Part shown: piece by piece, positions 1 through 14,392 of the stretch | Layout of the letters: each line of letters starts with the position of its first letter | How positions within the stretch are numbered: the stretch's first letter is position 1 | NCBI GenBank assembly: GCA_005656395.1 | Contig: SRSI01000023.1 | Span: forward strand, 1 to 64,000 | Source: Strongyloides papillosus | Lineage: Eukaryota > Nematoda > Chromadorea > Rhabditida > Strongyloididae | Length of the DNA: 64,000 nucleotides | Direction: 5' to 3' | Translations under genes and position numbers: made by a program | The notes under the pieces: generated by a model | The model's database searches: none | What the model saw: only the letters and a program-made list of their open reading frames with translations | What the model was told of the DNA's origin: nothing

Positions 1-387
1 AAACTCATCTAATGGTAGAAGAATCGATGTAAAATTTAATATTACATGTGATGATGATAAGAAAAATAATAAAATTGTTGTTAATATGAAGAATAATAAA
101 ACTAATTCATTTATTGAAGAACAAAAAGATTCATGTTATAGAAATAACTTTAATTTTGTTAATAAAAAAATATCAGATGATTCACATTTAGATGGTAAAT
201 AAATATTAAAAAAAACTTAATTTAATTTATAATTATAGATATTCTTTTTACGATTTATTATGAAAATAATTCAAGTAATAAAACATTTATAAAACCTAAT
301 AAGGATAATTGTGAAAGTATTAGTAAAGGAAAAGATTTTAGTGATAAAGATAGTGAATTTTTATTACAATGTGATGTCACTTTATAA
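1..387 (+). CDS. Small secreted 4-Cys protein, array copy 1 (5'-partial)
   Basis: This is the 5'-truncated first copy of the gene described fully at 5062-5513. Exon 1 runs from the window edge to 194. A 44-nt intron (195-238) begins GTAAAT and ends ATTATAG. Exon 2 is 239-387 and ends with TAA. The reading frame agrees with the complete copies from base 5 onward. The start codon and signal peptide lie outside the window, and the first four bases do not match the other copies. Confidence 0.7.
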
Positions 388-629
388 TATAATTTAAAAA
401 ATAATAATTAAGTTTCAGAAAATAATTTATTTAACCAAATAAAAAATATTATTTTCTGAAATTTTAGAATATTTATTTTTTTAATTATAACTTTTCAATC
501 AAATTTTTTATTATTATTATTATTTTTTTTTTTTTTTTTTGTAAAATAAATTATTTTTATTATTTATTTAAAATTTTATTTGAAATTATATAGAAATAAT
601 AAACTATTTTACGCAATTAAAATACTTTT

Positions 630-2180
630 AAAGATTATCTATAACAAAAAGAAATAAGAAATTAAAATTTATCACTCTCATAACTTCTCTAAAACTTAAC
701 CGAATTTTACGAGTAAATAGCTAAAAGATGTGTTTTTTTCTAACTTAGGGGTAAAAATAGGTTTTAAAGATTTTAGACCATAATTTACCAAATTATTTTT
801 AAAAAACAGTGTTTTTCGGTTTTTTTTTAGCATAGTTTTGTACAGGAGGATAACGTTATTATAAAATATATCAAATACAACGGTATATATGTCATTTAAA
901 AGATCAAATTTCAGAATAGTGCGGAAACACAATAATATGGAATTGTGTCAAAAATTGGCCGAGTTATGGTTCAAAGAGTGGTGACAATTTTGAAAAAAAG
1001 ATTTAAAATTTAAATAACTAAAATTTAGTCATAACTTGATAAAATGAAATAAAATAGTATCTATTATATAGACCTAAGTCTAACTTAAAAAACAAGTATC
1101 TAACGAAGTTTTTAGGTTAACACAGAAAGAAGTTATATTAATTTAAAGGCCAACATTTTAGCTTTTTTTTCATTTTTTTCACAAAAATCAATTTTGTCTT
1201 CAACATAACTTCCCTGAAACTTGATCAATTTTTATGGCTAAGTAGTCAATTGATGTATTTATTTTCAACTTTTGGGGAAAACTAAAGCATAAAATATTTA
1301 GTCCATAACTGGCCAAATTATTTTTAGAAAACATTACTTTTATGGACACATTTTTGCATAGTTTTGTTCCAGAAATAACTCTCTTCAAAGTTAATGACAT
1401 TTTTATAGTTTATAATTCATTTTATAGGTGTACAATTCCAGAATAGTGCGGAAACACAGCGGTAATAGGATTGATAAAGAATTGGCTAAGTTATAGATCA
1501 ACAAATGATGACTATTTTTTTGGTAAAAATTAAAAAGTTAACTAGCTACTACTTAATAAACACTTCATAAAATTTAGTAGTTATGGCTTGCTTATATAGA
1601 TCTAAGTCTAACTTAAAAAATTAAACTATTGCGAAGTTTATAGCTTAACAATAAAACGATCTGTACTAATTTTTTTACATTTTTTACACAAAAATAAGTT
1701 TTATCTTAATCAAAATTTTATTTAAACTTTATTAATTTTTATGTTTTAGTAGTTAGTAAATAAATTTTTTTTTATAATTTAAGTTAAAAAATAACTTTAA
1801 AATTTTCTTACCAAAATTAGCAAAGTTATATATTAAAAAAATAATTTTTTTAATACATTTCTTTATTTATTTGTTTCAAAAAATATTATTTTTAAAGTTA
1901 GTGAAAATTTTTGTATTATGACTTATTTAGAATGTGAAAGTATGGAAATATGAAAAAAAAAATTCAATACTAAAAAGACTAATAAAAAATTAGTTAATTT
2001 ATAAACTAAAAGATGACAACTATTTTTTTTTAATAAAAAATCAAAATTTTTTAATGTTAAAATTTTGTAAAAATTTATTTATAGTCAATAAAACTAAATT
2101 TAGTACATAGATTAAAGTTTGACTTAAATTATAAAACTATAAAGATTTTTGTAACCTAAAAACGAAAAACGTTACTATAG
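630..2180. repeat. Three diverged ~0.5-kb sub-repeats inside the unit
   Basis: Related blocks begin near 660, 1190 and 1700. They share landmarks in the same order, such as a 'CTAAAACTTAACC / CTGAAACTTGATC / TTTAAACTTTATT' line and, in the first two, a GAATAGTGCGGAAACAC line (922 and 1442). The third block is the most AT-decayed. This indicates an older internal duplication that predates amplification of the 5.13-kb unit. The same blocks recur in each copy, offset by about 5.13 kb. Confidence 0.6.
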
Positions 2181-3774
2181 ATATTAGTTTCTTTGCTTTT
2201 TCTTATTTAAATATTTGTAAAATTAAAAAAAAATATGTTGTTAATAGAAGAATGATATTAAATTTTTTATACCAATTTCAAAAATATAATAAAAAATTAC
2301 TTTAATAGTTATTTGAAATGATTAAAATATATATTTTTGCTCACTTTTTTGGATAAAAATAAAATTTTTTATTTAACTAACTAAACTGTTTTAATAAATT
2401 AAATTTATAAAATTATTCTCAAACTCAAAAATATTTCATATATTAATATATTATTACAATAAATTTTTGGTTATTTTATTTATCCAGAATTATGTAATTT
2501 AATTGAACAATTTTTTTATACATATACTTTAATTAATAAATTAGTATAAAAATACTTTTTATAAAAAAAAAATATGCTTTGTGGACCAACTCTGATCTTT
2601 TAAATGCGGGTCTAAGGTTGATTAATTAAAAATTAAATAATGTTAATAAATTTTAATATTTATGATATTGTGGTTTTTAATACAAAAAAAAAGTTAAATT
2701 TTTAATTTAAAAATGATGTTTTTTCTTATATCTTCTTATAAAAAAAATTATATACACAAAAAAGCAAAAAATAAAAAAATATTACTTTGTAGATTTACTA
2801 ATTTACAAAATTTAATGCTTTTATCTAATGAAAAACAAAAATTTATTAATGCTTTTAGATGAAGAGTTACTTTTGAGATACACTTATATATAAATTATAC
2901 AAATTTTATAATAAAAATTAAATAACTTATTTACATAAAATATTATCTATAAAAAATAGTTAAATAATTAATAAAATTAAAAATAAAATAATAATAAAAA
3001 AAATATTTTTTATTTATTTATTTTTTAATATGTTTCTTTCATTAAAACATTTTATTAAAAAAATATTAATTAAAAATATAATCTCATTTAAATATTTTAA
3101 AGTAAATCTAAAAAATAAGTAATGACAAATAAAGCAAGTAAACTGTTTTATTATTATTTTATTTTAAATAAATAATAATTATGTAAAATTGTATAAAATA
3201 CAATTAATAATGTAAAAATATTCAATTATATCAATTTTTATTTTTTTTAAAAGTTTAAATGATAAAAATTATTAAAATTTTATAAATCATATATAAATAA
3301 ATAAGTAATAATATGTTTTTTTAATTTTTAATAATATTATTAACATTAAAAAAAAATATTTATATTTTATATATTGAAATAATATCGAACTCGATATATT
3401 TAAGTGATTATAAATTATTTAAATTTTTATTTATAATTAATGATATTATAATAATTTTATAAGTTTATTTTTATATTATATTAAAATAATAATAAAAATA
3501 ATACATATAAATTAAACATTTTTAAATTTTTAATTAAATACTCAAAGTTTTAACAAAAATTATGATATTTTTTAGAAATAATTTATATACATAAAAAATA
3601 AATAAATTAAACAAATTTTGACAATTCTTCATAAAATACAATAAAATATTTTATCTATTAAAATAAATTTTAATTTTATTCAAATTTAAATGTATAATAA
3701 TTAATATTTAATTTTGATAATTTTATATAATATTATTAATATCTTAGAGTTTAGCATGTACTATTTTATTTTAA

Positions 3775-4137
3775 TTATGACATTATATCAATGGGAAAAT
3801 TTAATTTAGTATTTAAATTTCTTATGAGGTCCAGTGTTACCTCTCTCCATTTTTGTCGATCTAGAAAAATTTACTGTAAGAATCTAATTTTTTCTTATCG
3901 TTTAAAGGTTTTACCCTTGTAGCAATGATATAAATTATCAAATACAAAAATTCCTTCCATAATACTGTTTGTTTCATATATATCTAGAATCATCATATTT
4001 GTCTTTGTCATTTCATATGTTAGTGTTTTTTGATCGAAATTAAAGCTCACAACTCGAACATTTTTGAAATTAAAGTTTACTCCAATTTTGCTTATAGGTT
4101 CTCCGGTTATCAACCTCAGGTATAATCGGAAAATCAC
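3775..4137 (-). pseudogene. Minus-strand two-exon coding fragment in unit, copy 1
   Basis: On the - strand an open frame (4137 down to 3915) reads as ordinary protein and stops soon after if unspliced. A GTAAAA donor at 3914 and a TTTTTCTAG acceptor ending at 3861 define a 54-nt intron that preserves phase. Exon 2 is 3860-3775 and ends in TAA, adding 29 residues rich in charged and Leu residues. The upstream end has no in-frame ATG near the open frame, and all frames stop just 5' of it after a plausible TTTTCCTAG acceptor, so the 5' part is missing or the piece is a fragment. I recognise no domain. Base composition is less AT-rich than the surroundings, which favours a coding origin. Confidence 0.4.
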
Positions 4138-5061
4138 ATTATAGTGTCATCAACAAATAATGAAAGAAATTCTAGGAAAAAATAAAAAAATAATAACAAA
4201 ACATTGTTAAATTAGGTATCATCTCATTGACAATTGTAAGGACCCTAACATGTATTATATAATAATTTAATAAATTTTATTATTAAAAGTTAATTTCATT
4301 AAAATTTTTGTTAACACTTTAATATAAATCACTTACTAAAATAATCTACTATTAACAATAAATTTAAAAATTTTATAATATTAATAATAAAAATTAATAA
4401 TTATTAAACTGAAAAAAAAATAATAATTAAAAATATTATTTTAATATTTTTTTTTTATTTTAAACTAAAATATTTTAATGTCATTTTTTTATACCATAAA
4501 CAAAAATTTATATTATTTTTTTAAACTTTTCATAAATATAATTATTAAATGAGTTTAATTTTATATAAAAATATAATTTATAATAAATAAATTTATTAAA
4601 ATATATTAAAAAAAATACTACAATATTTTAATAAATGTTTTTTTTAAAAGTATTTATAATGTTATATAAAATTAAATTCTATTATTGTATTAAAATAATA
4701 TATTATAAAAAAACAATATAAGTTTTATGATAAATATAATATCATTAAAAAAAATGCAACAAATTTTAATAATTTTTTTTATTTTCTTAAATTTTTATGA
4801 ATAAAATATTTGCAAAAAAAATTAATTAAAAATCAAAGAAAAAATTTTATAGTATTAAGAGGAACAAATTAACTATATTTTACATAAATTTATATTTATT
4901 TGTTTATTTTATTTTTGTATGTATCTATAGATATAATTGTTGTTTTTTGATTTTTAATATAAATAAATATTTATTTTTATATTATTTTTCTGTAGTAATT
5001 TTTAGTATTTAAGGAAATATTTTTTTTTATATACATATTATTAAATTAAAATATTCATAAA

Positions 5062-5513
5062 ATGAAATATTTTATAATATTAGTCTTATTTATAATTATT
5101 TCATTATCTAATGTTTTTACTCAAAAATCTTCATCTAATGGTAGAAGAATCGATGTAAAATTTAATATTACATGTGATGATGATAAGAAAAATAATAAAA
5201 TTGTTGTTAATATGAAGAATAATAAAACTAATTCATTTATTGAAGAACAAAAAGATTCATGTTATAGAAATAACTTTAATTTTGTTAATAAAAAAATATC
5301 AGATGATTCACATTTAGATGGTAAATAAATATTAAAAAAAACTTAATTTAATTTATAATTATAGATATTCTTTTTACGATTTATTATGAAAATAATTCAA
5401 GTAATAAAACATTTATAAAACCTAATAAGGATAATTGTGAAAGTATTAGTAAAGGAAAAGATTTTAGTGATAAAGATAGTGAATTTTTATTACAATGTGA
5501 TGTCACTTTATAA
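5062..5513 (+). CDS. Small secreted 4-Cys protein, array copy 2
   Basis: Two exons, 5062-5320 and 5365-5513, are separated by a 44-nt GT...AG intron and give 135 aa. Read without splicing the frame stops after 88 codons; the splice keeps phase and adds 49 residues, so I prefer the spliced model. Residues 1-21 look like a cleavable signal peptide (Lys then an Ile/Leu/Phe core). The mature part has four cysteines, two per exon, enough for two disulfides, and is rich in Asn, Lys and Asp. Alternating hydrophobic residues suggest a small beta-sheet protein. The size, secretion and Cys count loosely recall nematode transthyretin-like proteins, but I see no diagnostic motif and do not assign that family. 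Downstream are a 14-bp-arm hairpin and an AATAAA near 5560. Confidence 0.7.
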
Positions 5514-5538
5514 TATAATTTAAAAAATAATAATTAAG

Positions 5539-5587
5539 TTTCAGAAAATAATTTATTTAACCAAATAAAAAATATTATTTTCTGAAA
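5539..5587 (+). other. 3'-UTR hairpin after the array gene
   Basis: Two perfectly complementary 14-base arms (5539-5552 and 5574-5587; left arm TTTCAGAAAATAAT) flank an AT-rich 21-base loop that starts 39 nt into the inverted repeat's span after the stop codon region. The same hairpin occurs at 413-461, 10667-10715 and 15794-15842. It could be a 3'-UTR stem-loop or part of the processing site, since an AATAAA lies in its loop region. Its function is unknown. Confidence 0.6.
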
Positions 5588-8500
5588 TTTTAGAATATTT
5601 ATTTTTTTAATTATAACTTTTCAATCAAATTTTTTTATTATTATTATTATTTTTTTTTTTTTTTTTTGTAAAATAAATTATTTTTATTATTTATTTAAAA
5701 TTTTATTTGAAATTATATAGAAATAATAAACTATTTTACGCAATTAAAATACTTTTAAAGATTATCTATAACAAAAAGAAATAAGAAATTAAAATTTATC
5801 ACTCTCATAACTTCTCTAAAACTTAACCGAATTTTACGAGTAAATAGCTAAAAGATGTGTTTTTTTCTAACTTAGGGGTAAAAATAGGTTTTAAAGATTT
5901 TAGACCATAATTTACCAAATTATTTTTAAAAAACAGTGTTTTTCGGTTTTTTTTTAGCATAGTTTTGTACAGGAGGATAACGTTATTATAAAATATATCA
6001 AATACAACGGTATATATGTCATTTAAAAGATCAAATTTCAGAATAGTGCGGAAACACAATAATATGGAATTGTGTCAAAAATTGGCCGAGTTATGGTTCA
6101 AAGAGTGGTGACAATTTTGAAAAAAAGATTTAAAATTTAAATAACTAAAATTTAGTCATAACTTGATAAAATGAAATAAAATAGTATCTATTATATAGAC
6201 CTAAGTCTAACTTAAAAAACAAGTATCTAACGAAGTTTTTAGGTTAACACAGAAAGAAGTTATATTAATTTAAAGGCCAACATTTTAGCTTTTTTTTCAT
6301 TTTTTTCACAAAAATCAATTTTGTCTTCAACATAACTTCCCTGAAACTTGATCAATTTTTATGGCTAAGTAGTCAATTGATGTATTTATTTTCAACTTTT
6401 GGGGAAAACTAAAGCATAAAATATTTAGTCCATAACTGGCCAAATTATTTTTAGAAAACATTACTTTTATGGACACATTTTTGCATAGTTTTGTTCCAGA
6501 AATAACTCTCTTCAAAGTTAATGACATTTTTATAGTTTATAATTCATTTTATAGGTGTACAATTCCAGAATAGTGCGGAAACACAGCGGTAATAGGATTG
6601 ATAAAGAATTGGCTAAGTTATAGATCAACAAATGATGACTATTTTTTTGGTAAAAATTAAAAAGTTAACTAGCTACTACTTAATAAACACTTCATAAAAT
6701 TTAGTAGTTATGGCTTGCTTATATAGATCTAAGTCTAACTTAAAAAATTAAACTATTGCGAAGTTTATAGCTTAACAATAAAACGATCTGTACTAATTTT
6801 TTTACATTTTTTACACAAAAATAAGTTTTATCTTAATCAAAATTTTATTTAAACTTTATTAATTTTTATGTTTTAGTAGTTAGTAAATAAATTTTTTTTT
6901 ATAATTTAAGTTAAAAAATAACTTTAAAATTTTCTTACCAAAATTAGCAAAGTTATATATTAAAAAAATAATTTTTTTAATACATTTCTTTATTTATTTG
7001 TTTCAAAAAATATTATTTTTAAAGTTAGTGAAAATTTTTGTATTATGACTTATTTAGAATGTGAAAGTATGGAAATATGAAAAAAAAAATTCAATACTAA
7101 AAAGACTAATAAAAAATTAGTTAATTTATAAACTAAAAGATGACAACTATTTTTTTTTAATAAAAAATCAAAATTTTTTAATGTTAAAATTTTGTAAAAA
7201 TTTATTTATAGTCAATAAAACTAAATTTAGTACATAGATTAAAGTTTGACTTAAATTATAAAACTATAAAGATTTTTGTAACCTAAAAACGAAAAACGTT
7301 ACTATAGATATTAGTTTCTTTGCTTTTTCTTATTTAAATATTTGTAAAATTAAAAAAAAATATGTTGTTAATAGAAGAATGATATTAAATTTTTTATACC
7401 AATTTCAAAAATATAATAAAAAATTACTTTAATAGTTATTTGAAATGATTAAAATATATATTTTTGCTCACTTTTTTGGATAAAAATAAAATTTTTTATT
7501 TAACTAACTAAACTGTTTTAATAAATTAAATTTATAAAATTATTCTCAAACTCAAAAATATTTCATATATTAATATATTATTACAATAAATTTTTGGTTA
7601 TTTTATTTATCCAGAATTATGTAATTTAATTGAACAATTTTTTTATACATATACTTTAATTAATAAATTAGTATAAAAATACTTTTTATAAAAAAAAAAT
7701 ATGCTTTGTGGACCAACTCTGATCTTTTAAATGCGGGTCTAAGGTTGATTAATTAAAAATTAAATAATGTTAATAAATTTTAATATTTATGATATTGTGG
7801 TTTTTAATACAAAAAAAAAGTTAAATTTTTAATTTAAAAATGATGTTTTTTCTTATATCTTCTTATAAAAAAAATTATATACACAAAAAAGCAAAAAATA
7901 AAAAAATATTACTTTGTAGATTTACTAATTTACAAAATTTAATGCTTTTATCTAATGAAAAACAAAAATTTATTAATGCTTTTAGATGAAGAGTTACTTT
8001 TGAGATACACTTATATATAAATTATACAAATTTTATAATAAAAATTAAATAACTTATTTACATAAAATATTATCTATAAAAAATAGTTAAATAATTAATA
8101 AAATTAAAAATAAAATAATAATAAAAAAAATATTTTTTATTTATTTATTTTTTAATATGTTTCTTTCATTAAAACATTTTATTAAAAAAATATTAATTAA
8201 AAATATAATCTCATTTAAATATTTTAAAGTAAATCTAAAAAATAAGTAATGACAAATAAAGCAAGTAAACTGTTTTATTATTATTTTATTTTAAATAAAT
8301 AATAATTATGTAAAATTGTATAAAATACAATTAATAATGTAAAAATATTCAATTATATCAATTTTTATTTTTTTTAAAAGTTTAAATGATAAAAATTATT
8401 AAAATTTTATAAATCATATATAAATAAATAAGTAATAATATGTTTTTTTAATTTTTAATAATATTATTAACATTAAAAAAAAATATTTATATTTTATATA

Positions 8501-8902
8501 TTGAAATAATATCGAACTCGATATATTTAAGTGATTATAAATTATTTAAATTTTTATTTATAATTAATGATATTATAATAATTTTATAAGTTTATTTTTA
8601 TATTATATTAAAATAATAATAAAAATAATACATATAAATTAAACATTTTTAAATTTTTAATTAAATACTCAAAGTTTTAACAAAAATTATGATATTTTTT
8701 AGAAATAATTTTATATACATAAAAAATAAATAAATTAAACAAATTTTGACAATTCTTCATAAAATACAATAAAATATTTTATCTATTAAAATAAATTTTA
8801 ATTTTATTCAAATTTAAATGTATAATAATTAATATTTAATTTTGATAATTTTATATAATATTATTAATATCTTAGAGTTTAGCATGTACTATTTTATTTT
8901 AA

Positions 8903-9265
8903 TTATGACATTATATCAATGGGAAAATTTAATTTAGTATTTAAATTTCTTATGAGGTCCAGTGTTACCTCTCTCCATTTTTGTCGATCTAGAAAAATTT
9001 ACTGTAAGAATCTAATTTTTTCTTATCGTTTAAAGGTTTTACCCTTGTAGCAATGATATAAATTATCAAATACAAAAATTCCTTCCATAATACTGTTTGT
9101 TTCATATATATCTAGAATCATCATATTTGTCTTTGTCATTTCATATGTTAGTGTTTTTTGATCGAAATTAAAGCTCACAACTCGAACATTTTTGAAATTA
9201 AAGTTTACTCCAATTTTGCTTATAGGTTCTCCGGTTATCAACCTCAGGTATAATCGGAAAATCAC
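8903..9265 (-). pseudogene. Minus-strand coding fragment, copy 2
   Basis: Repeat of the fragment at 3775-4137, shifted by 5128 bp. The main exon is 9265-9043 and the second exon is 8988-8903, with the same 54-nt intron between. Same unknown product and same missing 5' end. Confidence 0.4.
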
Positions 9266-10189
9266 ATTATAGTGTCATCAACAAATAATGAAAGAAATTC
9301 TAGGAAAAAATAAAAAAATAATAACAAAACATTGTTAAATTAGGTATCATCTCATTGACAATTGTAAGGACCCTAACATGTATTATATAATAATTTAATA
9401 AATTTTATTATTAAAAGTTAATTTCATTAAAATTTTTGTTAACACTTTAATATAAATCACTTACTAAAATAATCTACTATTAACAATAAATTTAAAAATT
9501 TTATAATATTAATAATAAAAATTAATAATTATTAAACTGAAAAAAAAATAATAATTAAAAATATTATTTTAATATTTTTTTTTTATTTTAAACTAAAATA
9601 TTTTAATGTCATTTTTTTATACCATAAACAAAAATTTATATTATTTTTTTAAACTTTTCATAAATATAATTATTAAATGAGTTTAATTTTATATAAAAAT
9701 ATAATTTATAATAAATAAATTTATTAAAATATATTAAAAAAAATACTACAATATTTTAATAAATGTTTTTTTTAAAAGTATTTATAATGTTATATAAAAT
9801 TAAATTCTATTATTGTATTAAAATAATATATTATAAAAAAACAATATAAGTTTTATGATAAATATAATATCATTAAAAAAAATGCAACAAATTTTAATAA
9901 TTTTTTTTATTTTCTTAAATTTTTATGAATAAAATATTTGCAAAAAAAATTAATTAAAAATCAAAGAAAAAATTTTATAGTATTAAGAGGAACAAATTAA
10001 CTATATTTTACATAAATTTATATTTATTTGTTTATTTTATTTTTGTATGTATCTATAGATATAATTGTTGTTTTTTGATTTTTAATATAAATAAATATTT
10101 ATTTTTATATTATTTTTCTGTAGTAATTTTTAGTATTTAAGGAAATATTTTTTTTTATATACATATTATTAAATTAAAATATTCATAAA

Positions 10190-10641
10190 ATGAAATATTT
10201 TATAATATTAGTCTTATTTATAATTATTTCATTATCTAATGTTTTTACTCAAAAATCTTCATCTAATGGTAGAAGAATCGATGTAAAATTTAATATTACA
10301 TGTGATGATGATAAGAAAAATAATAAAATTGTTGTTAATATGAAGAATAATAAAACTAATTCATTTATTGAAGAACAAAAAGATTCATGTTATAGAAATA
10401 ACTTTAATTTTGTTAATAAAAAAATATCAGATGATTCACATTTAGATGGTAAATAAATATTAAAAAAAACTTAATTTAATTTATAATTATAGATATTCTT
10501 TTTACGATTTATTATGAAAATAATTCAAGTAATAAAACATTTATAAAACCTAATAAGGATAATTGTGAAAGTATTAGTAAAGGAAAAGATTTTAGTGATA
10601 AAGATAGTGAATTTTTATTACAATGTGATGTCACTTTATAA
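10190..10641 (+). CDS. Small secreted 4-Cys protein, array copy 3
   Basis: Third copy of the array gene. Exon 1 is 10190-10448, the 44-nt intron is 10449-10492 and exon 2 is 10493-10641. The exon 1 reading frame is identical to that of the copy at 5062, and I see no difference in exon 2. It therefore encodes the same 135-aa predicted secreted protein of unknown function. Confidence 0.7.
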
Positions 10642-13600
10642 TATAATTTAAAAAATAATAATTAAGTTTCAGAAAATAATTTATTTAACCAAATAAAAAA
10701 TATTATTTTCTGAAATTTTAGAATATTTATTTTTTTAATTATAACTTTTCAATCAAATTTTTTTATTATTATTATTATTTTTTTTTTTTTTTTTTGTAAA
10801 ATAAATTATTTTTATTATTTATTTAAAATTTTATTTGAAATTATATAGAAATAATAAACTATTTTACGCAATTAAAATACTTTTAAAGATTATCTATAAC
10901 AAAAAGAAATAAGAAATTAAAATTTATCACTCTCATAACTTCTCTAAAACTTAACCGAATTTTACGAGTAAATAGCTAAAAGATGTGTTTTTTTCTAACT
11001 TAGGGGTAAAAATAGGTTTTAAAGATTTTAGACCATAATTTACCAAATTATTTTTAAAAAACAGTGTTTTTCGGTTTTTTTTTAGCATAGTTTTGTACAG
11101 GAGGATAACGTTATTATAAAATATATCAAATACAACGGTATATATGTCATTTAAAAGATCAAATTTCAGAATAGTGCGGAAACACAATAATATGGAATTG
11201 TGTCAAAAATTGGCCGAGTTATGGTTCAAAGAGTGGTGACAATTTTGAAAAAAAGATTTAAAATTTAAATAACTAAAATTTAGTCATAACTTGATAAAAT
11301 GAAATAAAATAGTATCTATTATATAGACCTAAGTCTAACTTAAAAAACAAGTATCTAACGAAGTTTTTAGGTTAACACAGAAAGAAGTTATATTAATTTA
11401 AAGGCCAACATTTTAGCTTTTTTTTCATTTTTTTCACAAAAATCAATTTTGTCTTCAACATAACTTCCCTGAAACTTGATCAATTTTTATGGCTAAGTAG
11501 TCAATTGATGTATTTATTTTCAACTTTTGGGGAAAACTAAAGCATAAAATATTTAGTCCATAACTGGCCAAATTATTTTTAGAAAACATTACTTTTATGG
11601 ACACATTTTTGCATAGTTTTGTTCCAGAAATAACTCTCTTCAAAGTTAATGACATTTTTATAGTTTATAATTCATTTTATAGGTGTACAATTCCAGAATA
11701 GTGCGGAAACACAGCGGTAATAGGATTGATAAAGAATTGGCTAAGTTATAGATCAACAAATGATGACTATTTTTTTGGTAAAAATTAAAAAGTTAACTAG
11801 CTACTACTTAATAAACACTTCATAAAATTTAGTAGTTATGGCTTGCTTATATAGATCTAAGTCTAACTTAAAAAATTAAACTATTGCGAAGTTTATAGCT
11901 TAACAATAAAACGATCTGTACTAATTTTTTTACATTTTTTACACAAAAATAAGTTTTATCTTAATCAAAATTTTATTTAAACTTTATTAATTTTTATGTT
12001 TTAGTAGTTAGTAAATAAATTTTTTTTTATAATTTAAGTTAAAAAATAACTTTAAAATTTTCTTACCAAAATTAGCAAAGTTATATATTAAAAAAATAAT
12101 TTTTTTAATACATTTCTTTATTTATTTGTTTCAAAAAATATTATTTTTAAAGTTAGTGAAAATTTTTGTATTATGACTTATTTAGAATGTGAAAGTATGG
12201 AAATATGAAAAAAAAAATTCAATACTAAAAAGACTAATAAAAAATTAGTTAATTTATAAACTAAAAGATGACAACTATTTTTTTTTAATAAAAAATCAAA
12301 ATTTTTTAATGTTAAAATTTTGTAAAAATTTATTTATAGTCAATAAAACTAAATTTAGTACATAGATTAAAGTTTGACTTAAATTATAAAACTATAAAGA
12401 TTTTTGTAACCTAAAAACGAAAAACGTTACTATAGATATTAGTTTCTTTGCTTTTTCTTATTTAAATATTTGTAAAATTAAAAAAAAATATGTTGTTAAT
12501 AGAAGAATGATATTAAATTTTTTATACCAATTTCAAAAATATAATAAAAAATTACTTTAATAGTTATTTGAAATGATTAAAATATATATTTTTGCTCACT
12601 TTTTTGGATAAAAATAAAATTTTTTATTTAACTAACTAAACTGTTTTAATAAATTAAATTTATAAAATTATTCTCAAACTCAAAAATATTTCATATATTA
12701 ATATATTATTACAATAAATTTTTGGTTATTTTATTTATCCAGAATTATGTAATTTAATTGAACAATTTTTTTATACATATACTTTAATTAATAAATTAGT
12801 ATAAAAATACTTTTTATAAAAAAAAAATATGCTTTGTGGACCAACTCTGATCTTTTAAATGCGGGTCTAAGGTTGATTAATTAAAAATTAAATAATGTTA
12901 ATAAATTTTAATATTTATGATATTGTGGTTTTTAATACAAAAAAAAAGTTAAATTTTTAATTTAAAAATGATGTTTTTTCTTATATCTTCTTATAAAAAA
13001 AATTATATACACAAAAAAGCAAAAAATAAAAAAATATTACTTTGTAGATTTACTAATTTACAAAATTTAATGCTTTTATCTAATGAAAAACAAAAATTTA
13101 TTAATGCTTTTAGATGAAGAGTTACTTTTGAGATACACTTATATATAAATTATACAAATTTTATAATAAAAATTAAATAACTTATTTACATAAAATATTA
13201 TCTATAAAAAATAGTTAAATAATTAATAAAATTAAAAATAAAATAATAATAAAAAAAATATTTTTTATTTATTTATTTTTTAATATGTTTCTTTCATTAA
13301 AACATTTTATTAAAAAAATATTAATTAAAAATATAATCTCATTTAAATATTTTAAAGTAAATCTAAAAAATAAGTAATGACAAATAAAGCAAGTAAACTG
13401 TTTTATTATTATTTTATTTTAAATAAATAATAATTATGTAAAATTGTATAAAATACAATTAATAATGTAAAAATATTCAATTATATCAATTTTTATTTTT
13501 TTTAAAAGTTTAAATGATAAAAATTATTAAAATTTTATAAATCATATATAAATAAATAAGTAATAATATGTTTTTTTAATTTTTAATAATATTATTAACA

Positions 13601-14029
13601 TTAAAAAAAATATTTATATTTTATATATTGAAATAATATCGAACTCGATATATTTAAGTGATTATAAATTATTTAAATTTTTATTTATAATTAATGATAT
13701 TATAATAATTTTATAAGTTTATTTTTATATTATATTAAAATAATAATAAAAATAATACATATAAATTAAACATTTTTAAATTTTTAATTAAATACTCAAA
13801 GTTTTAACAAAAATTATGATATTTTTTAGAAATAATTTTATATACATAAAAAATAAATAAATTAAACAAATTTTGACAATTCTTCATAAAATACAATAAA
13901 ATATTTTATCTATTAAAATAAATTTTAATTTTATTCAAATTTAAATGTATAATAATTAATATTTAATTTTGATAATTTTATATAATATTATTAATATCTT
14001 AGAGTTTAGCATGTACTATTTTATTTTAA

Positions 14030-14392
14030 TTATGACATTATATCAATGGGAAAATTTAATTTAGTATTTAAATTTCTTATGAGGTCCAGTGTTACCTCTC
14101 TCCATTTTTGTCGATCTAGAAAAATTTACTGTAAGAATCTAATTTTTTCTTATCGTTTAAAGGTTTTACCCTTGTAGCAATGATATAAATTATCAAATAC
14201 AAAAATTCCTTCCATAATACTGTTTGTTTCATATATATCTAGAATCATCATATTTGTCTTTGTCATTTCATATGTTAGTGTTTTTTGATCGAAATTAAAG
14301 CTCACAACTCGAACATTTTTGAAATTAAAGTTTACTCCAATTTTGCTTATAGGTTCTCCGGTTATCAACCTCAGGTATAATCGGAAAATCAC
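14030..14392 (-). pseudogene. Minus-strand coding fragment, copy 3
   Basis: Repeat of the fragment at 3775-4137, shifted by 10255 bp. The main exon is 14392-14170 and the second exon is 14115-14030. The fourth array copy is truncated before reaching this position. Confidence 0.4.

Noticed and set aside
696..1400. Minus-strand open frames of 78 and 66 codons in each array unit (and their copies)
   Set aside because: They lie in diverged sub-repeats, match each other only because the repeats do, lack splice or start context, and use Lys/Asn/Phe-rich codons expected of AT-rich noncoding DNA.
2575..2635. GC-richer patch in the unit considered as an SL RNA or tRNA gene
   Set aside because: No cloverleaf, no spliced-leader sequence and no internal promoter boxes could be found.
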